Origin: Cryphonectria parasitica EP155
Taxonomy: Eukaryota; Ascomycota; Sordariomycetes; Diaporthales; Cryphonectriaceae
Length of the DNA: 64,000 bases
Direction: 5' to 3'
Assembly: GCF_011745365.1 (NCBI RefSeq)
Contig: NW_024468909.1
Coordinates: forward strand, 6,200,001-6,264,000
The stretch's first letter is position 1. Each line of letters begins with the position of its first letter. The notes beneath the pieces were generated by a model. It worked only from the letters and a program-made list of their open reading frames with translations, was not told the origin of the DNA and made no database searches. A program made the position numbers and the translations under genes. Positions 36,466 through 47,763 of this stretch are shown here, in pieces.

Positions 36466-38364
36466 TTACAAACCGTGCGGCGGTTGGCTATACGGGCTTC
36501 TCTCACGCTTTCCCCATTTTGCAGAATCATACCCCTCGCCCATGATCATCCTCTCGAGCATGGCCTCGTCCGCCTTGCGCTGCCCCTGCGCTGTTCTGCA
36601 CAGCGGCCACGCCACATAGATGAGCAGGGCACGGAGCCCAGGTGCCAGCTTCTGCAGGGGCTCGAGGATACGCCTGTACGTGTCCAGCATAACCCCCTCC
36701 AGCGTCTCATCTCGTCGCCTGCGCGCCCGCATGGACTGGTGCAGCAGCGTGTCCGGCCCCGCGGGGAGCTCGCAGGGCAAGGGCTCCTGGTCGCTGAGGT
36801 GGACTTGGAGCTTCAGGCGCGCCGGCTTCACCTCCAGGCGCGCGGCCAGGCGCTCGACGGCGCGGACCCACTCGCCCCAGCCGCGCTGGTCCGGCAGGAG
36901 GTAGTCGGGTGCCAGGGGAGGGAAGACGAGGGTAAGGTGCCGGAGGCTCGCGACGTGCTGGGGCGGCATGCGGCGTAGGAACGACGGCAGGGTCAGCTGG
37001 TAGTAGCCATCGTCCTCGTGGGCGTCGAACCCGGCAATCATGCCCGTGTTGCCGTAGTGGCTGGGGAGGAGCCGGAACTCGTTGCACGCGTACAAGACGG
37101 ACCGGGCAGCCACCGCAAAGGACTTGCTGACGAGGAAATACTCCAGCGGCGACGCACGGCACTCGCATCGGGGGCTGAAGGCAGCGGTCTGCTCTAGAGA
37201 GCAGAATGGCGTCCAGTCGCCAGAAGATGCTTCGTCCTTGGTCCTGCAGTTCGACCTCATGGCTCGGGCGCGAAACCGCTCGGATGGGTCCCACTCTATC
37301 ATGCTGCTGTCCACCAGATCAGTGTACTGGAAGATCTGCATCTGCAGCTCGAGCGGCAGGTCCAGGAAGCGGAACGGCTGATTCTGCAGCCTGTCCGTCA
37401 AGGAGAGCGCGGTGTTGCGTGCCAGTGCCTTGGGATCGAGAGCCCCAACGCCTTTCAGATGATGGCCAAGGTTGATGGCTGCCTCGCTAAGCACGGGCAA
37501 GCTTCGCAGTGGGCCAACAATGGCATTCAGGGTCTGGTCGTCGGCCACCTCAGCCACCAGATATAACTTGAGCTGGTACGGCCGGGCATTTGCTGCCAGG
37601 CGGGCACATACTCGGCGCCATTGGCTCAAGATAGACTTGTCGGTCCGGCTGACACAGCCGAGCGGCTTGCTGTGTTGGCGGCTCTCGGTGAGGGCTCGAA
37701 GGGCAGCCCAGAAGAAATCACGTCGTGGCCTAGGCCAGAAGATGCATTCGCCGTAAGACCAGTTCATCTTGCAGCAGTAATGGGTAAGACACCTGCAGGG
37801 GCTCAGGGCGATGATAAGCACCCTCAGCTCTCTGAGCGCCGCATTGCTCAGCATCTCGAGCGGGAGCAGGCCTTGGGGTCCCAACAAGCTTACGGCAAAG
37901 GCATTCTGGGCATACAGCTTGGCCTGCACCTCATCATGAACGAGGTGGGAGCCCGCCCGCAGAAGTGCCCAAGGAAAGGGTTCTTCAGAGAAGGGTGAGG
38001 GCTGGCCATCAGGTATAGCGATCCGTTGCTGATCGTCATGGTCCTGCCAGTGTTCGTTCTTGATGTTCCAGAAGTTGAGGTCGATGAATTTGTCACCGCC
38101 CACATTAGCCTCGTCATAGATCCTCTCACGAATATGCTTTGGCAGGTCGAGGAAGGATACGCGGGAAGCGCCAACAGGCTCTGATGGACTAGGAAAGGCA
38201 AAAAAGTCGGTGATTCTACGCTGGTGTTGGCCATGGCGGCAGTCGGGAGAGCGAGACCAAGTATGGCTCCGTCTACGGTCTGCTGAGGAAGCCCTGCTCG
38301 GAGCTCTTCTCCCACGACCAGAGCTGCGACCTGATGTTGACATGGATGGATGCCGAGTTTTCAT
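36466..38364 (-). CDS. Duplicated F-box-like protein with N-terminal PIP-box-like motif
   Basis: This intronless 632-aa protein has two F-box-like segments, FLDLPKHIRERIYDEA (71-86) and FLDLPLELQMQIFQYTDL (333-350). Each is followed by a similar body: a YAQNAFAV/LYACNEFRLL strand, then a region ending YQLKLYLVAEVADDQ in the first copy and ARLKLQVHLSDQE in the second, so the protein looks like an internal duplication. F-box proteins recruit substrates to SCF ubiquitin ligases, but many fungal proteins with this degenerate motif lack evidence for that. The N-terminal 68 residues are basic and disordered and contain QRRITDFF (48-55), which fits the PCNA-interacting PIP-box consensus including the TD pair. 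The start is the first in-frame ATG. Fold and partner assignments are inference; the coding call is firm. Confidence 0.8.
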   Translation of the reverse strand: MKTRHPSMSTSGRSSGRGRRAPSRASSADRRRSHTWSRSPDCRHGQHQRRITDFFAFPSPSEPVGASRVSFLDLPKHIRERIYDEANVGGDKFIDLNFWNIKNEHWQDHDDQQRIAIPDGQPSPFSEEPFPWALLRAGSHLVHDEVQAKLYAQNAFAVSLLGPQGLLPLEMLSNAALRELRVLIIALSPCRCLTHYCCKMNWSYGECIFWPRPRRDFFWAALRALTESRQHSKPLGCVSRTDKSILSQWRRVCARLAANARPYQLKLYLVAEVADDQTLNAIVGPLRSLPVLSEAAINLGHHLKGVGALDPKALARNTALSLTDRLQNQPFRFLDLPLELQMQIFQYTDLVDSSMIEWDPSERFRARAMRSNCRTKDEASSGDWTPFCSLEQTAAFSPRCECRASPLEYFLVSKSFAVAARSVLYACNEFRLLPSHYGNTGMIAGFDAHEDDGYYQLTLPSFLRRMPPQHVASLRHLTLVFPPLAPDYLLPDQRGWGEWVRAVERLAARLEVKPARLKLQVHLSDQEPLPCELPAGPDTLLHQSMRARRRRDETLEGVMLDTYRRILEPLQKLAPGLRALLIYVAWPLCRTAQGQRKADEAMLERMIMGEGYDSAKWGKRERSPYSQPPHGL

Positions 38365-39253
38365 AGGCCGAGATATTCTGTACTGGGTTCTTGTTACATT
38401 TTTGATGTCGAGTTCAAAATGTGGAAATTAAATGCAACAGAAAGTCACACAGAAATATGAGAACACGAGGTTGAGGCTGACGCTGAAATCGAGGCTGAAT
38501 CAAGCAAAAGAAGTTCCTCTAAACCTTGGCACATCAAAAGACTCTTCGCTTGGGATCAGGGTCCAACATCCATCAGGGTTCAGGGGTCCAAGAGAGCGGC
38601 CCGGGAGCAGCCACCCTAGCGCGGAGAACCCTTGAACATGCAACATCCCATCCCCACCAAGAAACAATCTTCATCGTCAAACTCTTTCTACTTCCCTCGT
38701 GCTCGTCCTCCGTCTTTCTTCTTCATCGACAACACTTGAAAGCCGTCAAGCCTTTCTATACACTCAGTAACCGCAATTCAGAAAGAGTAAGAACTGATCA
38801 GGTTCAGACCCAGCCTCCTCAACCATGGAGAGCTTAACAATGATGGGAGCGGTCTCCCGCGCCAGGCTCAGGAATGTCAAGTGTCTCACAGCTTACCACA
38901 TTCAGGCAAAAAAGAGTTGCTGAGACAATCGATGACCGTTTTCCCTTTGAGACAGAGAGATCTTCTTCAAACCTCGACATGGCTGGAACTGGCTGGGGAG
39001 AAACTAAGGCCATGAGCTTGCTTCTCGTCATCCCTCGCATAAAGATGGACCTCCTCATGCGCCGGGAAGGGCGGCGTCGAGGGCGAAAGTCCTTTTTTTT
39101 TTCTTTCCCTTCCTCGCTTTCTCTCTCTCTCTCTACTATCTTCTCTCTCTCCTCGTATTATTATTATCACTCTTGGTTGATCCCAGTTGTGCATGCCAAA
39201 AACGCCACCGGCTTAAATGTGTTGGTCTGCTGCTCCTCCCTCTGACAACTGCG
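38365..39253. promoter_or_regulatory. Divergent promoter region, F-box-like / four-TM genes
   Basis: These 889 bp lie between two start codons pointing apart. A T-run and (CT)n block at about 39090-39150 precedes the plus-strand gene. No gene is recognised. Confidence 0.5.
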
Positions 39254-41435
39254 ATGGGGTCACCGGCTTCCTCCTCAACCAGTCGATATGACGATGGTGT
39301 GTATGACAAGGTTGAAGCGCAATCACATTATACGGCCTCGCAGGGACCCACCGTCAAGGGCCCCAGGCTGCCCACCCTCATGCTGATCTCTCTGCTGTTG
39401 CTTCTCATCTTCTGCTTCCTGGGCCTTCTTATGTCGGGCCTTCACTACGCCAACCGTGTGCAATCAGTCGACTGCCTCGGGCAGAGCTGGGTCATGTTCT
39501 CGGTACGTTCCCCCTCCTGCACAACGCCACTTTCAGCCTCTTGTCATTCGCTGCCCTACTTGGCACTTGTCATACAACACATTCAGAGAGTGAGACGCCA
39601 CGCCGGGTACAACGGCTTTTATTCCAACGGTTTGCTGACCCCCCCCCCCCCCCGGGCGCGCAGTCCATATTGGGCATATTGTACATTGGTCTCCACCTGC
39701 AGGCGGCCAGAAAAGGTGAACCAGTCAACAGGAAGCAGCCCTGCTCACAGCATCCCCTCCACTCAGGCTGCGTGGTTATCGCACGCCTGGCTGCCATCGG
39801 TTGGGCAGTCTCTCTGATCATTGTCTCTGTCGATGTCTCCATGAACCCCGTGCCCGTCTCTTGTGTCGACCTTGTGGTCTGTGTGGTCGTGACGTAAGTG
39901 TCTCTTTTTCCCCCCCGTTACACTACATATTTTTTTTTCTTTTCGCCTTCAGAACCCTCAAGAAACCAGAACCTACCAGACCACCCCCGCTCATGCAGAC
40001 GGGTGGAGCCCATCATCTGCAAGTCTGATGTGGACCATCTGGGGGATTTGCAATGGGGAGAGGGGGGGGGGAGGCTGGTCAAGGTTGTGGCCTCAAGAGA
40101 ACGCCCAGGTTGTTCTATATATCGAAAAACAAAAGAGAAAAGTTACTTAAAGTGAGACTGACCGGTTCGTTTTTGAACTTTTTTATCCATAGGCCTGCAA
40201 TAGTTTTCATCCTCTGTGTCGACGAGAAGGCAGCACAGCCCTTCGATCTGCCCTATCTGACCTCGCCCACCTCCTCAAGCGTCATCACCTGTCGCGTCTC
40301 TGCCATCATGGCCTCGATGAATGAAGTCACCGTTGAGGATAGTATCTCTCGGCGGGGCTCTGGCCGCTCTACCTCCTCATCTTCCTCCAGACGCGGCAAC
40401 AGCAATACCCAACATGCGGCCGCTATTGCCGCCGCCAACTCGGTCGGGATGGGAGGAGGTGGTGTTCTGAGCGGCCCTCGCCCTCCGCCCAAGACGGTCA
40501 AGGAGGCGAGCCCGTGGACATTTACCAACTTTGACAACAAGACCAAGGACCAGCTCGCTGCCTCTGTGGTCGAGGCCAGCCACACCTCTGCAGCCAGGCC
40601 GTGGGTGGGTGGACCCAGGGCACTGCCGCTGTCGGAAAAGGCCATCCAGACAGGCGTGCTCCCGCCTCCCGTGTGCTTTGAGCCCAAGATCCCCCAGATG
40701 CCCGTGCGTGAGAGCGAGGTCGCCGTACAGAGAGCCTCGAATGAGCCAGGGGCCTGGAGAAAAGACTGGTCCACACTGGCAGCAGAAACGGGGTACGTCA
40801 GCACACCAAACAGCACGGCTACCACGCCCGCTTCCACACCTGGCATTGGGTCCTATGGTTCACTGCGGGCGGGCAACCGGTGTCTTTCTCCTGTAGCCGA
40901 GGTGGATGACCGTCATCGTCTCTCTGCAATCGTGGCTGGAGGGGCAGGACGAGGAGGAGGGCAGAGACCTGTCGCAACATCGGTAGCCGTATTTCCTACC
41001 TCACGAGCACCAACGACCTCGCATGTCACAGCAGCAGCAGCAGCAGCAGCAGTACCGCCACCACTGTTTTCGGCCTCGACCGCTCCAGGCCGCCCTCGAT
41101 ACAGCTCCGCCCCACAGGGCCAAGCTGCGTCTGCGCACATCTGGTCAACACATACGCCCGGTCAGCACGGCGGCAGCGGCGGGTACACATCGTCATCGTC
41201 GTCCTACCACGGCAGCGCAAGCCTACCGACGCCGCCGCCCGCAGTGGCCAACGAACCGAGGAGAGCGTCTTCACCAGCGCGGATACGCTTGACAAGGGCA
41301 CAGGAGGCACTCAGGGTCCATGGATCGAAGACTACTGTGGCTGTGTTGAGGAGACCGCAGCGGCTGGCTGGGGAGCGGGGCTCGAGGGAGAACCAGATGC
41401 TGCGTGCAAATCCGCCATCGAGGGGGCCGGCCTGA
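39254..41435 (+). CDS. Four-TM membrane protein with long disordered tail
   Basis: I model exons 39254..39502, 39664..39893 and 40193..41435 (573 aa) with phases 0 and 2; the first intron contains a 15-C run and the second is 299 bp. Predicted helices lie at about 39-62, 78-96, 118-140 and 149-169 (the last, LVVCVVVTPAIVFILCV, is rebuilt across intron 2). Conserved-looking residues are few: a DCLG loop, and Cys/Pro in the 141-150 loop. The remaining 400 residues are disordered, Ser/Pro/Ala-rich, with an Ala10 run from (AGC)n and IRLTRAQEALRVHG near the end. The topology recalls MARVEL/four-span or PalI-like fungal membrane proteins, but I cannot assign a family. The exact junctions are predictions. 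Confidence 0.7.
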
Positions 41436-41929
41436 ATTGCTCAGGATGCCAGGTTCATTTGAAGAAGAGTGAGAGCGAGAGAGAGCTCAGGCCTTTGAGC
41501 TTGGGGGGGGAGGGAGGGGGGGGGGGGCTAATATTGGGAAGGCCGACGAGATGTTGGCAGAGAGAAGATAAAAGGATGAATAGTGGATGCGCTGGATGTT
41601 GTTCCATATGTACCCATACCCAAGAAAGTATGGTTCTAACGAAAGATGACGACAAAATACCAACAACCACCACAGCCAGATTGGATAAATATCAATCAAG
41701 AAATACCACCCTCGATCCCAAACTGATGATGATGATGATGATGATGATGTCTTATATGGATCGATCAGATGGATAAATGCAAAGTGTCCCTCCCCATTTT
41801 ATGATGAACGGGACCTATTTCCCTCTCTCTCTTTCTCGCCATAACACCATGCAATGCAGTGCAAATCCTCATATATCCAAAACACAAATCACATCCTAGC
41901 AAACAGCGCCCAATTGACAACGATGCCTC

Positions 41930-41978
<49 letters not shown>

Positions 41979-42006
41979 AAATCACCTTCCATTCTCCCCG
42001 GCCTTT
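41436..42006. other. Convergent spacer dense in simple repeats
   Basis: This lies between the four-TM gene and the DUF5672 gene. It contains G-runs at about 41503-41528, (ATG)n at about 41726-41748 and a TC dinucleotide run at about 41935-41975. No gene is present. Confidence 0.65.
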
Positions 42007-43090
42007 TTATGAGAAAAAGTGGCTCGCATCCTGCAACATGGCCACCTCAGGACACCACTCCATAACCTTTGTCTTTTGCGCAGGCGTAAGCCACCGGAAA
42101 GGCTGATGATAGCCCAACGGCTCCTCAGCCCACACCGTCTCCACGGCAAACTGGCTAGCGACCTCGACGCTGGGCAGCCTCGCCTCGGTGCCCGGTTCCC
42201 CTCCTTCTCCCCGCGTCTTGAGCTTCATGTAGAACCACTGGTCCTCAAACTTCTCCCAGCTGGGGATCTTTGCATTCTCGCGCCTCTCGGCCTCCTCACC
42301 TTCCTCCTCGCGCACCTTGCGCAGCGCGGCGGCGTGCTCGTCCAGCTTGGCCTCGAAGTCGTTCACCGCCGGGTCGCGCGTGATGTCCAGCAGGGCCTTG
42401 GGGTTGCGCAGCGACAGCCCTCCGTTGTAGCCGACGCCGTAGGCGCTGCTGATGGGGGCGCCGACGAGGTCCCACTCGAGGAAGTCGGAGACGCGGCGCT
42501 CGCTGCGGCTGCAGAGGACGGAGTCGGCCTGGAACAGCAGGACGCGGTCGGCGGAGGCGAAGCGCTCCCACAGCCAGGGGCGGGTGAAGAACTTGGAGAC
42601 GGAGGGGTGGTCGGGGAAGGTGGTGTCGTCGGGGAGGAAGAAGATGCGGATGCGCTGCTCGGCCATGAGGCGGCGGAAGGCCGGGCTGGGGGGCTCGATC
42701 CAGTTGGCGCGGAGGGTGACGAGCACGACGGGCCAGGCGGGGCCGAGGACGTTGGCGAAGTGGAGCATGACGGGCACGAGGTTGGGCACGGTGGAGGGGT
42801 TGGTCTCCATGAGGACGGCGACGGAGGCTGGGAACTCGCGCGGCGGGGGAGGCGGCGGTGGGGGTGGGGGTGGAGGGTGCAGGGCGGCGTGGAGGGCGTC
42901 GCTGAGGAAGAAGCTATCGCCTGGGAGGCCGACTGGCTGTTGTGGTTGTTGTTGTTGGGGTTGGTTGGTTGCTGCTGCGTCGTCTCCTGCTGTGGTTGCT
43001 GTGGGTGTGGCGGTGGGGGGAGGATGGGATGGGTCGACGAGTTCGAAGCCGGACTTGTACTGCTTTTGAGATGCTGTCGTTAGCACAAAT

Positions 43091-43164
<74 letters not shown>

Positions 43165-43326
43165 ACTCACTTGTAGCCTCATCAGAGGCGTCTGTCGTAA
43201 TGTCCAGATGACGATGAGAAGCACGCCGGCCATGGCCAGCATCCTGACATGGCGATTCCTCGCACCCCCCAGCAGGCCTGCACCGTGGGGGCGCGAGTAT
43301 TCATGTTGCGACGCCGCAATGGTCAT
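42007..43326 (-). CDS. DUF5672 glycosyltransferase-like type II membrane protein
   Basis: I model exon 1 43326..43171 and exon 2 from 43059 (or 43062) to 42007, about 402 aa. A TM anchor (29-43, MLAMAGVLLIVIWTL) with a basic N-terminus suggests a Golgi type II protein. A disordered Pro/Gln/Thr linker contains a Pro12 run. The globular domain starts FPASVAVLMETNPS and has VVLVTLRANW, DRVLLFQADSVLCS, EWDLVGAPI, GYNGGLSLRNP and FEDQWFYMKL, a set I recognise from DUF5672, which resembles glycosyltransferases. The QAD in FQADSVLC replaces a classic DxD, so catalysis is uncertain. The 108- or 111-bp intron is filled by a CT repeat, keeps the frame and has no stop. Two acceptors (AAAAG|CAG or GCAG|TAC) are both in frame. 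Confidence 0.85.
43095..43161. repeat. (AG)n microsatellite inside the DUF5672 gene intron
   Basis: This is a perfect dinucleotide run of about 33 units. On the coding strand it reads (CT)n and fills most of the intron; if retained it would encode Ser-Leu repeats in frame. Confidence 0.9.
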
Positions 43327-44669
43327 GATACTTGTGCTGCTGCTGCTTCTGCTGCTGCTATCTTGTTTGTCCTGCCAGTAACCACCAGGGTGTTCATGTC
43401 ATGACGGAAAGAGGTTGGAGGAGGAGGAGAAGCAAGAAGAAGAAGAAGAAGGCAGCCATGTTACTTTTGGATGAAGCAACCACACCCCTCGTAATACCCT
43501 GTCATGGTGCAGATGATGCCGTTTGAGGAACGGTGGAGTCGGACCCCGTCTGTGAAAAAGATTTGGGATTGCGTGGCCCACGCAACACACCATGTACCGG
43601 ACCAAACAAGCCCAAATCCACCCCTGAGCCAAGACCTGGGATCGGCACCCGGCTGGGCGGCACCCCAACGTCGGGCACTGCGGGCGGGCGGTCCCTTCAG
43701 AGGGCGCGAGCTATTTTGGTGTCCCTTTAGGGGGAGGTTTGGACTTTCTTTGTCTGGGAGCGCTCTTTTAGGCTTGGAAGGCGAATAGAGTTGGCTTTAC
43801 CACCCCAAGACTACTTTCATAGCGTGGTGATGGTTTCTCGTTAGTCTTGGACAGAGAAAGAAAGAAGGATTTATTTACTCTGGTAGACGCCAGTGCTAAT
43901 TTCTCACAAGTACAACATCGTATTGCAAGATGAGAGACCATAGTAATTTTACACTGTACTGATACGGGACAAAGAACCCGAGGCCCCTGACTACTCACTC
44001 ATTTGCTTATGCAGATGTGCAAGTCTCCTATGCGAGAGAGCTCGCATGGAAAACTATCAGGAAGAACATTCAAATGGACTACATGCCATCAGGAGAGGTG
44101 AATGGTTGGCTGACTGCTCATCACACGGCCGATCAGATCATCAATCCCAGATTGCATGACTGCATAGGGATGGAGGGCGTTTAGAACAGTTACAGGTAAC
44201 CAAGACGGGCTGCTGCAACATACTCAACTTATAAGTACTTTCCTGGTTCAACCATGCATGTTTCAACCGTGCATGTCCTGTGGTTTTCGTCTTGAGGCGT
44301 ATGGAGACATTGTTGCTTGTATTTCTCGTCGACATGAATGGCATGCGTATGCAGTACGTCTTCTCGTGATGTGAATACACTCCTCACAAGTTCTTTTTCT
44401 TCCTTTCCTTTTTTTTTTTTTTTTTGCTATGGCATTTCAATCTCGTGTAACTAGAAAGTTTGTTATAAATGATCATGCTGGTATGGAGACACCATCGAAG
44501 AATGTCTAACTTATGATACATTTCGTCTCTCTCTCGATCCATGAACTATCTTTCAAGGTTATCAGCCAAGATAAAGTGTGGCATGTCGTGCAGAATATGA
44601 TGATAATTCTCCCAATATATACAATTCTAACCCTCTATCCACGATCAATACAACATTGGGACCACAGAC
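43327..44669. other. Intergenic region, 1.3 kb
   Basis: This spacer lies between two minus-strand genes. It has a 17-T run at about 44409-44425. A GC-rich segment near 43560-43720 has short frames, but none is convincing. Confidence 0.55.
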
Positions 44670-46652
44670 TCAACAAGTATACGCCACCTCCAAGCTCACC
44701 CCAGGCACGCCCTCAAACCCCTCCGGCACAACCCACGAAACGTTATAATAATAATGATCCTCCAAGACCGAAGCCGAAGCCGTCACAGGCAAGGCCACCA
44801 GCCCAGGCGCCGACACATTCACCGCCAGACAAGGCAGACCCTCCAGCCCCGTGACCCGGTTCCCATCCAGCGTCCAGCCAGGCGGGATCCCACTGACCGC
44901 AAACGTAAAAATTTCGGTGCCCGCCTGCGTGGTGTTGGGATACGACACCGCCAGCGCGCCAGGCCCCGTCACGACAGCATCCACCGTCGACGCAGACGGG
45001 TACAGAGAAAAGAAGCCCACATAGGGGCTCGGCGTGCGCGCCGGGTCCGACGCCCAGTGCACAATGGCTGGCACAAACTGCGCCCCGCGGTTGACCGTCT
45101 CGGCCAGCGCCTCGGCACCCATCATGACCTCGGCCGACACCCACGACGTCGCCACCCGCAGCACGTCCGTGTCCAGCGATTCCCGCACCGTCCTGTTCAG
45201 CAGCCGCGACCCCTCCCACTTTCCCGTGGCCTGCAGCGCCGCCGCCGCCTCGTCCGAGATGTGCGCCGCCACCACGTCCACGACCTGCGCCAGCGCCGCC
45301 CCCTGCGCCACGTCGTACAGCAGGTCCGCCTCGCCCAGCACCGGCTGCCCGCCGTACTCGCGCCCAAAGAGCCCCCACCACCATAACGAGAGCACCGCCG
45401 AGTGCGCCGTCATGTCGCGCGTGTAGGCCCGGTCGTAGGGCCCCGCGAGGTTGCGCAGGTACGGGTTGTAGTGCGCCGCGATGTCCTCCCACAGGTGCGT
45501 CAGCAGGTACCGCGCGTTGCTGGTCATGGTGGCGTTGGCGGGGCCGTACGCGATGTTGGCCGCCAGCGCCCAGATGTCCATGCCGTAGTAGGTTGGTGCG
45601 TTGTACTCGCCAAACGTGTTGGAGCCGTTGGCGCGGAACAGGGCGAGGAGGGCGTTGCCTTGCTGGTTGGCGAAGTTGATGTAGGTTGCGTTGTTGCGCC
45701 GCGCCCCGATCCAGCCGACGGTCAGGCACCGCATCAGCCCTGGGTTCGTGTAGGCCAGGATGAGGTTGTCGCCGGCCGGGTAGCTGCCGTTGCGCCGGAT
45801 CTCGCCTACTGCCGCCATCTCCAGCGCGTCCTCGATGCGGCTGACCAGGTCATCGCCTAGGAGGTCTGCGTAGAGCTCTACCACCTGGACGAGCTGGGTG
45901 CTGATTGTTGTGGTGAGAAGAGTCAGTCTAGAGTTTTGGGAAGGGGGAGAAAGACACAAGGGAGAAACTGCTTACCCGACGAATTCCCTCCAGTTGGGAT
46001 CATATGTGGTCTGTGAGAAGCGAAAAATACAGGTGTGTCAGAAAAAAAAAAGGGGAGTTCTAAATAGAAAAAGAAAGGTTTTGTCTAAAACAAAAATAAA
46101 AATAAACCCCTATGAGGAAACTCACATATATCTCAGGCGGCCAGTAGGACGAATTGTCTGTCGGCACTGGGCCGTCAAGAGTGACTTTATACGTTCCATA
46201 CCAGGCAGAGTCATACTCTGCAGTCATCTGGGCCCGGAGGCTGTATTTGGAAAAATTACAAATAAGTATCGGAGAATTCAGAGCAAACAACAGCAACAAC
46301 AATAACAACAACACCAATCAGAAACTCCTCATGGAAGTACTTACATATTCTCAATCGCAGCCTTTGCATTCTCAACATCATTGCCCTGGTTGCGGTACAA
46401 CAGCCCCGCCGTATACCACGCCGTAAACCTCGTGCTCAGCTCCCCAGCGACCTCCTGATACCGGATGTACTTGTAGTAGTCATCGAACCGCAGGTCCTGC
46501 ACCTGCATCGAGTAGTCAAACAGGCTCTGTGCCGCTGCCGACAGAGGTGCTGTCGTGGTTGTTGTGTTCGTCCCTGCCTTGACCACACTGCTGGATGCCA
46601 GGACGGCAAACAAGGCCGCTGGGATACGACAGGTCTGGCTGAGTATGCGCAT
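44670..46652 (-). CDS. Conserved-looking secreted protein of unknown function
   Basis: I do not recognise the function. Four exons, 46652..46345, 46240..46126, 46010..45976 and 45900..44670, sum to 562 aa with consistent phases 2, 0 and 2; every junction joins sensible sequence (ENI|LRAQMTAEYDSAWYG, PPEIY|TTYDPNWREFVG). A signal peptide (1-26, ending SSVVKA) starts at ATG 46652; an in-frame ATG at 46763 lies in CT-repeat leader and is less likely. Many N-x-T/S sequons suggest glycosylation. The middle has motifs that look strongly constrained: NTFGEYNAPTYYGMDIWAL, AHYNPYLRNLAGPYDRAYTRDMT, GWIGARRN. Regular helix pairs suggest an (alpha/alpha)-barrel like those of some carbohydrate-active enzymes, but that is inference. 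The C-terminal 150 residues look beta-rich. Candidate roles include a glycoside hydrolase or lyase. Confidence 0.85.
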
Positions 46653-47582
46653 GATGGGAGACTTTTGTGTAGGTGAAAAGACATACACACACACAGAGAG
46701 AGAGTGTGTGTGTGAGAGAGAAGGGGAGATGAACAGAGAAGGAGAGAGAAGTAGAACAATCACAGCAGTGCTCGTATGAGACAGGATGGTGGAGGGTGAG
46801 GGTAGGAAACTGGGCAGAGGGAATGGGGATGTTGATCTCCTTCGGTGAGGGCCTCGTCTGGGCCATCAGCACCTAAACGAGTCTGTGCAACCTCTTTATA
46901 GAAACAAGATCCTTTTTAAGATGGCGCTTTCTTCTTCTTCTCCTCCTCCTCCTCCTCCTCCTCACTTGTCCATGTCCATAACGCACGACCTAGCCCGCCT
47001 ACGGACGAACCACTACATGACCCAACGCCTGTCTTTCCCCATCTCCCAGTTCTTCCCCCCCCCCCCCCCTCCCCCTGTGTCGGCCCGAGACGAGTTGTCG
47101 TCCTCCCATAGGAACGATGGGGTACTGATCATCCTTCCCCCCCCCAGTGAGGGGATATCCTCGTGGCCAGGAAAAGAAGGAGGACCTATTGACAAAAGAA
47201 ATGAAAAAGAGAGGATCAACCCCCCCCCCCCCCCCGTCGTCGGTGCCATTCTGCCGGGCGATCTAGCTGCATATAGGAACGGTATTGCGGAGAAGTTGGG
47301 GTTGGTCAAGGGCTACTATAGCTACGTACCATATAAGCCCGGAAAATCAGGGCAACGTGGGTCCTCTGCTCGGTATGATGCGGTTGCGAGAGGCTGGCTG
47401 GTAGGAAATTAGAAAGAGCACGAGGTCTGGACATGGGGATGTTGGGCTGATTTTCTCGTGGTTTAAAAAGACCAGTTGTGGAGAGAACGCCGGGGTAGCA
47501 AAGGTATGCTACCTCGAAACTGTGCTGATATATCCGGTCCAATAAGCTGTTGGCAAGTACACATATATGTAAATACATAGAC

Positions 47583-47620
<38 letters not shown>

Positions 47621-47763
47621 GTATGTATATATTATCATTATCATCTACAACATCTCATGCTCGCTAAACACGCATGCAGTCTTGCCTGGAAAAAGAAGAC
47701 CGCACATGCCCAACCCCTACTTTGCAACCTTGGTCTCTTTGGGCTGTTCTTGTTGCCACTTTC
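46653..47763. other. Intergenic region with C-runs and CA/TA microsatellite
   Basis: This spacer lies between two minus-strand genes. It has a TCC-repeat stretch (46935-46965), two 15-16 base C-runs (about 47055-47069 and 47220-47235) and a composite (CA)n(TA)n at about 47583-47620. A 175-codon plus-strand frame here is produced by Ser/Pro codons in the repeats and is not supported as a gene. Confidence 0.6.
47583..47620. repeat. Composite (CA)n(TA)n microsatellite
   Basis: A CA run of about 12 units passes directly into a TA run. Confidence 0.9.

Noticed and set aside
41935..41975. Short-period TC repeat as possible telomeric or array DNA
   Set aside because: It is a simple dinucleotide run, with no TTAGGG units and no spacer-repeat structure.
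42019..43083. 354-codon plus-strand frame opposite the DUF5672 gene
   Set aside because: This Gly/Val/Glu-rich shadow frame is explained by codon bias of the real gene and its repeats.
46885..47412. 175-codon plus-strand frame in spacer DNA
   Set aside because: It is built from poly-C and TCC repeats (Ser/Pro runs), with no conserved segment and no context.
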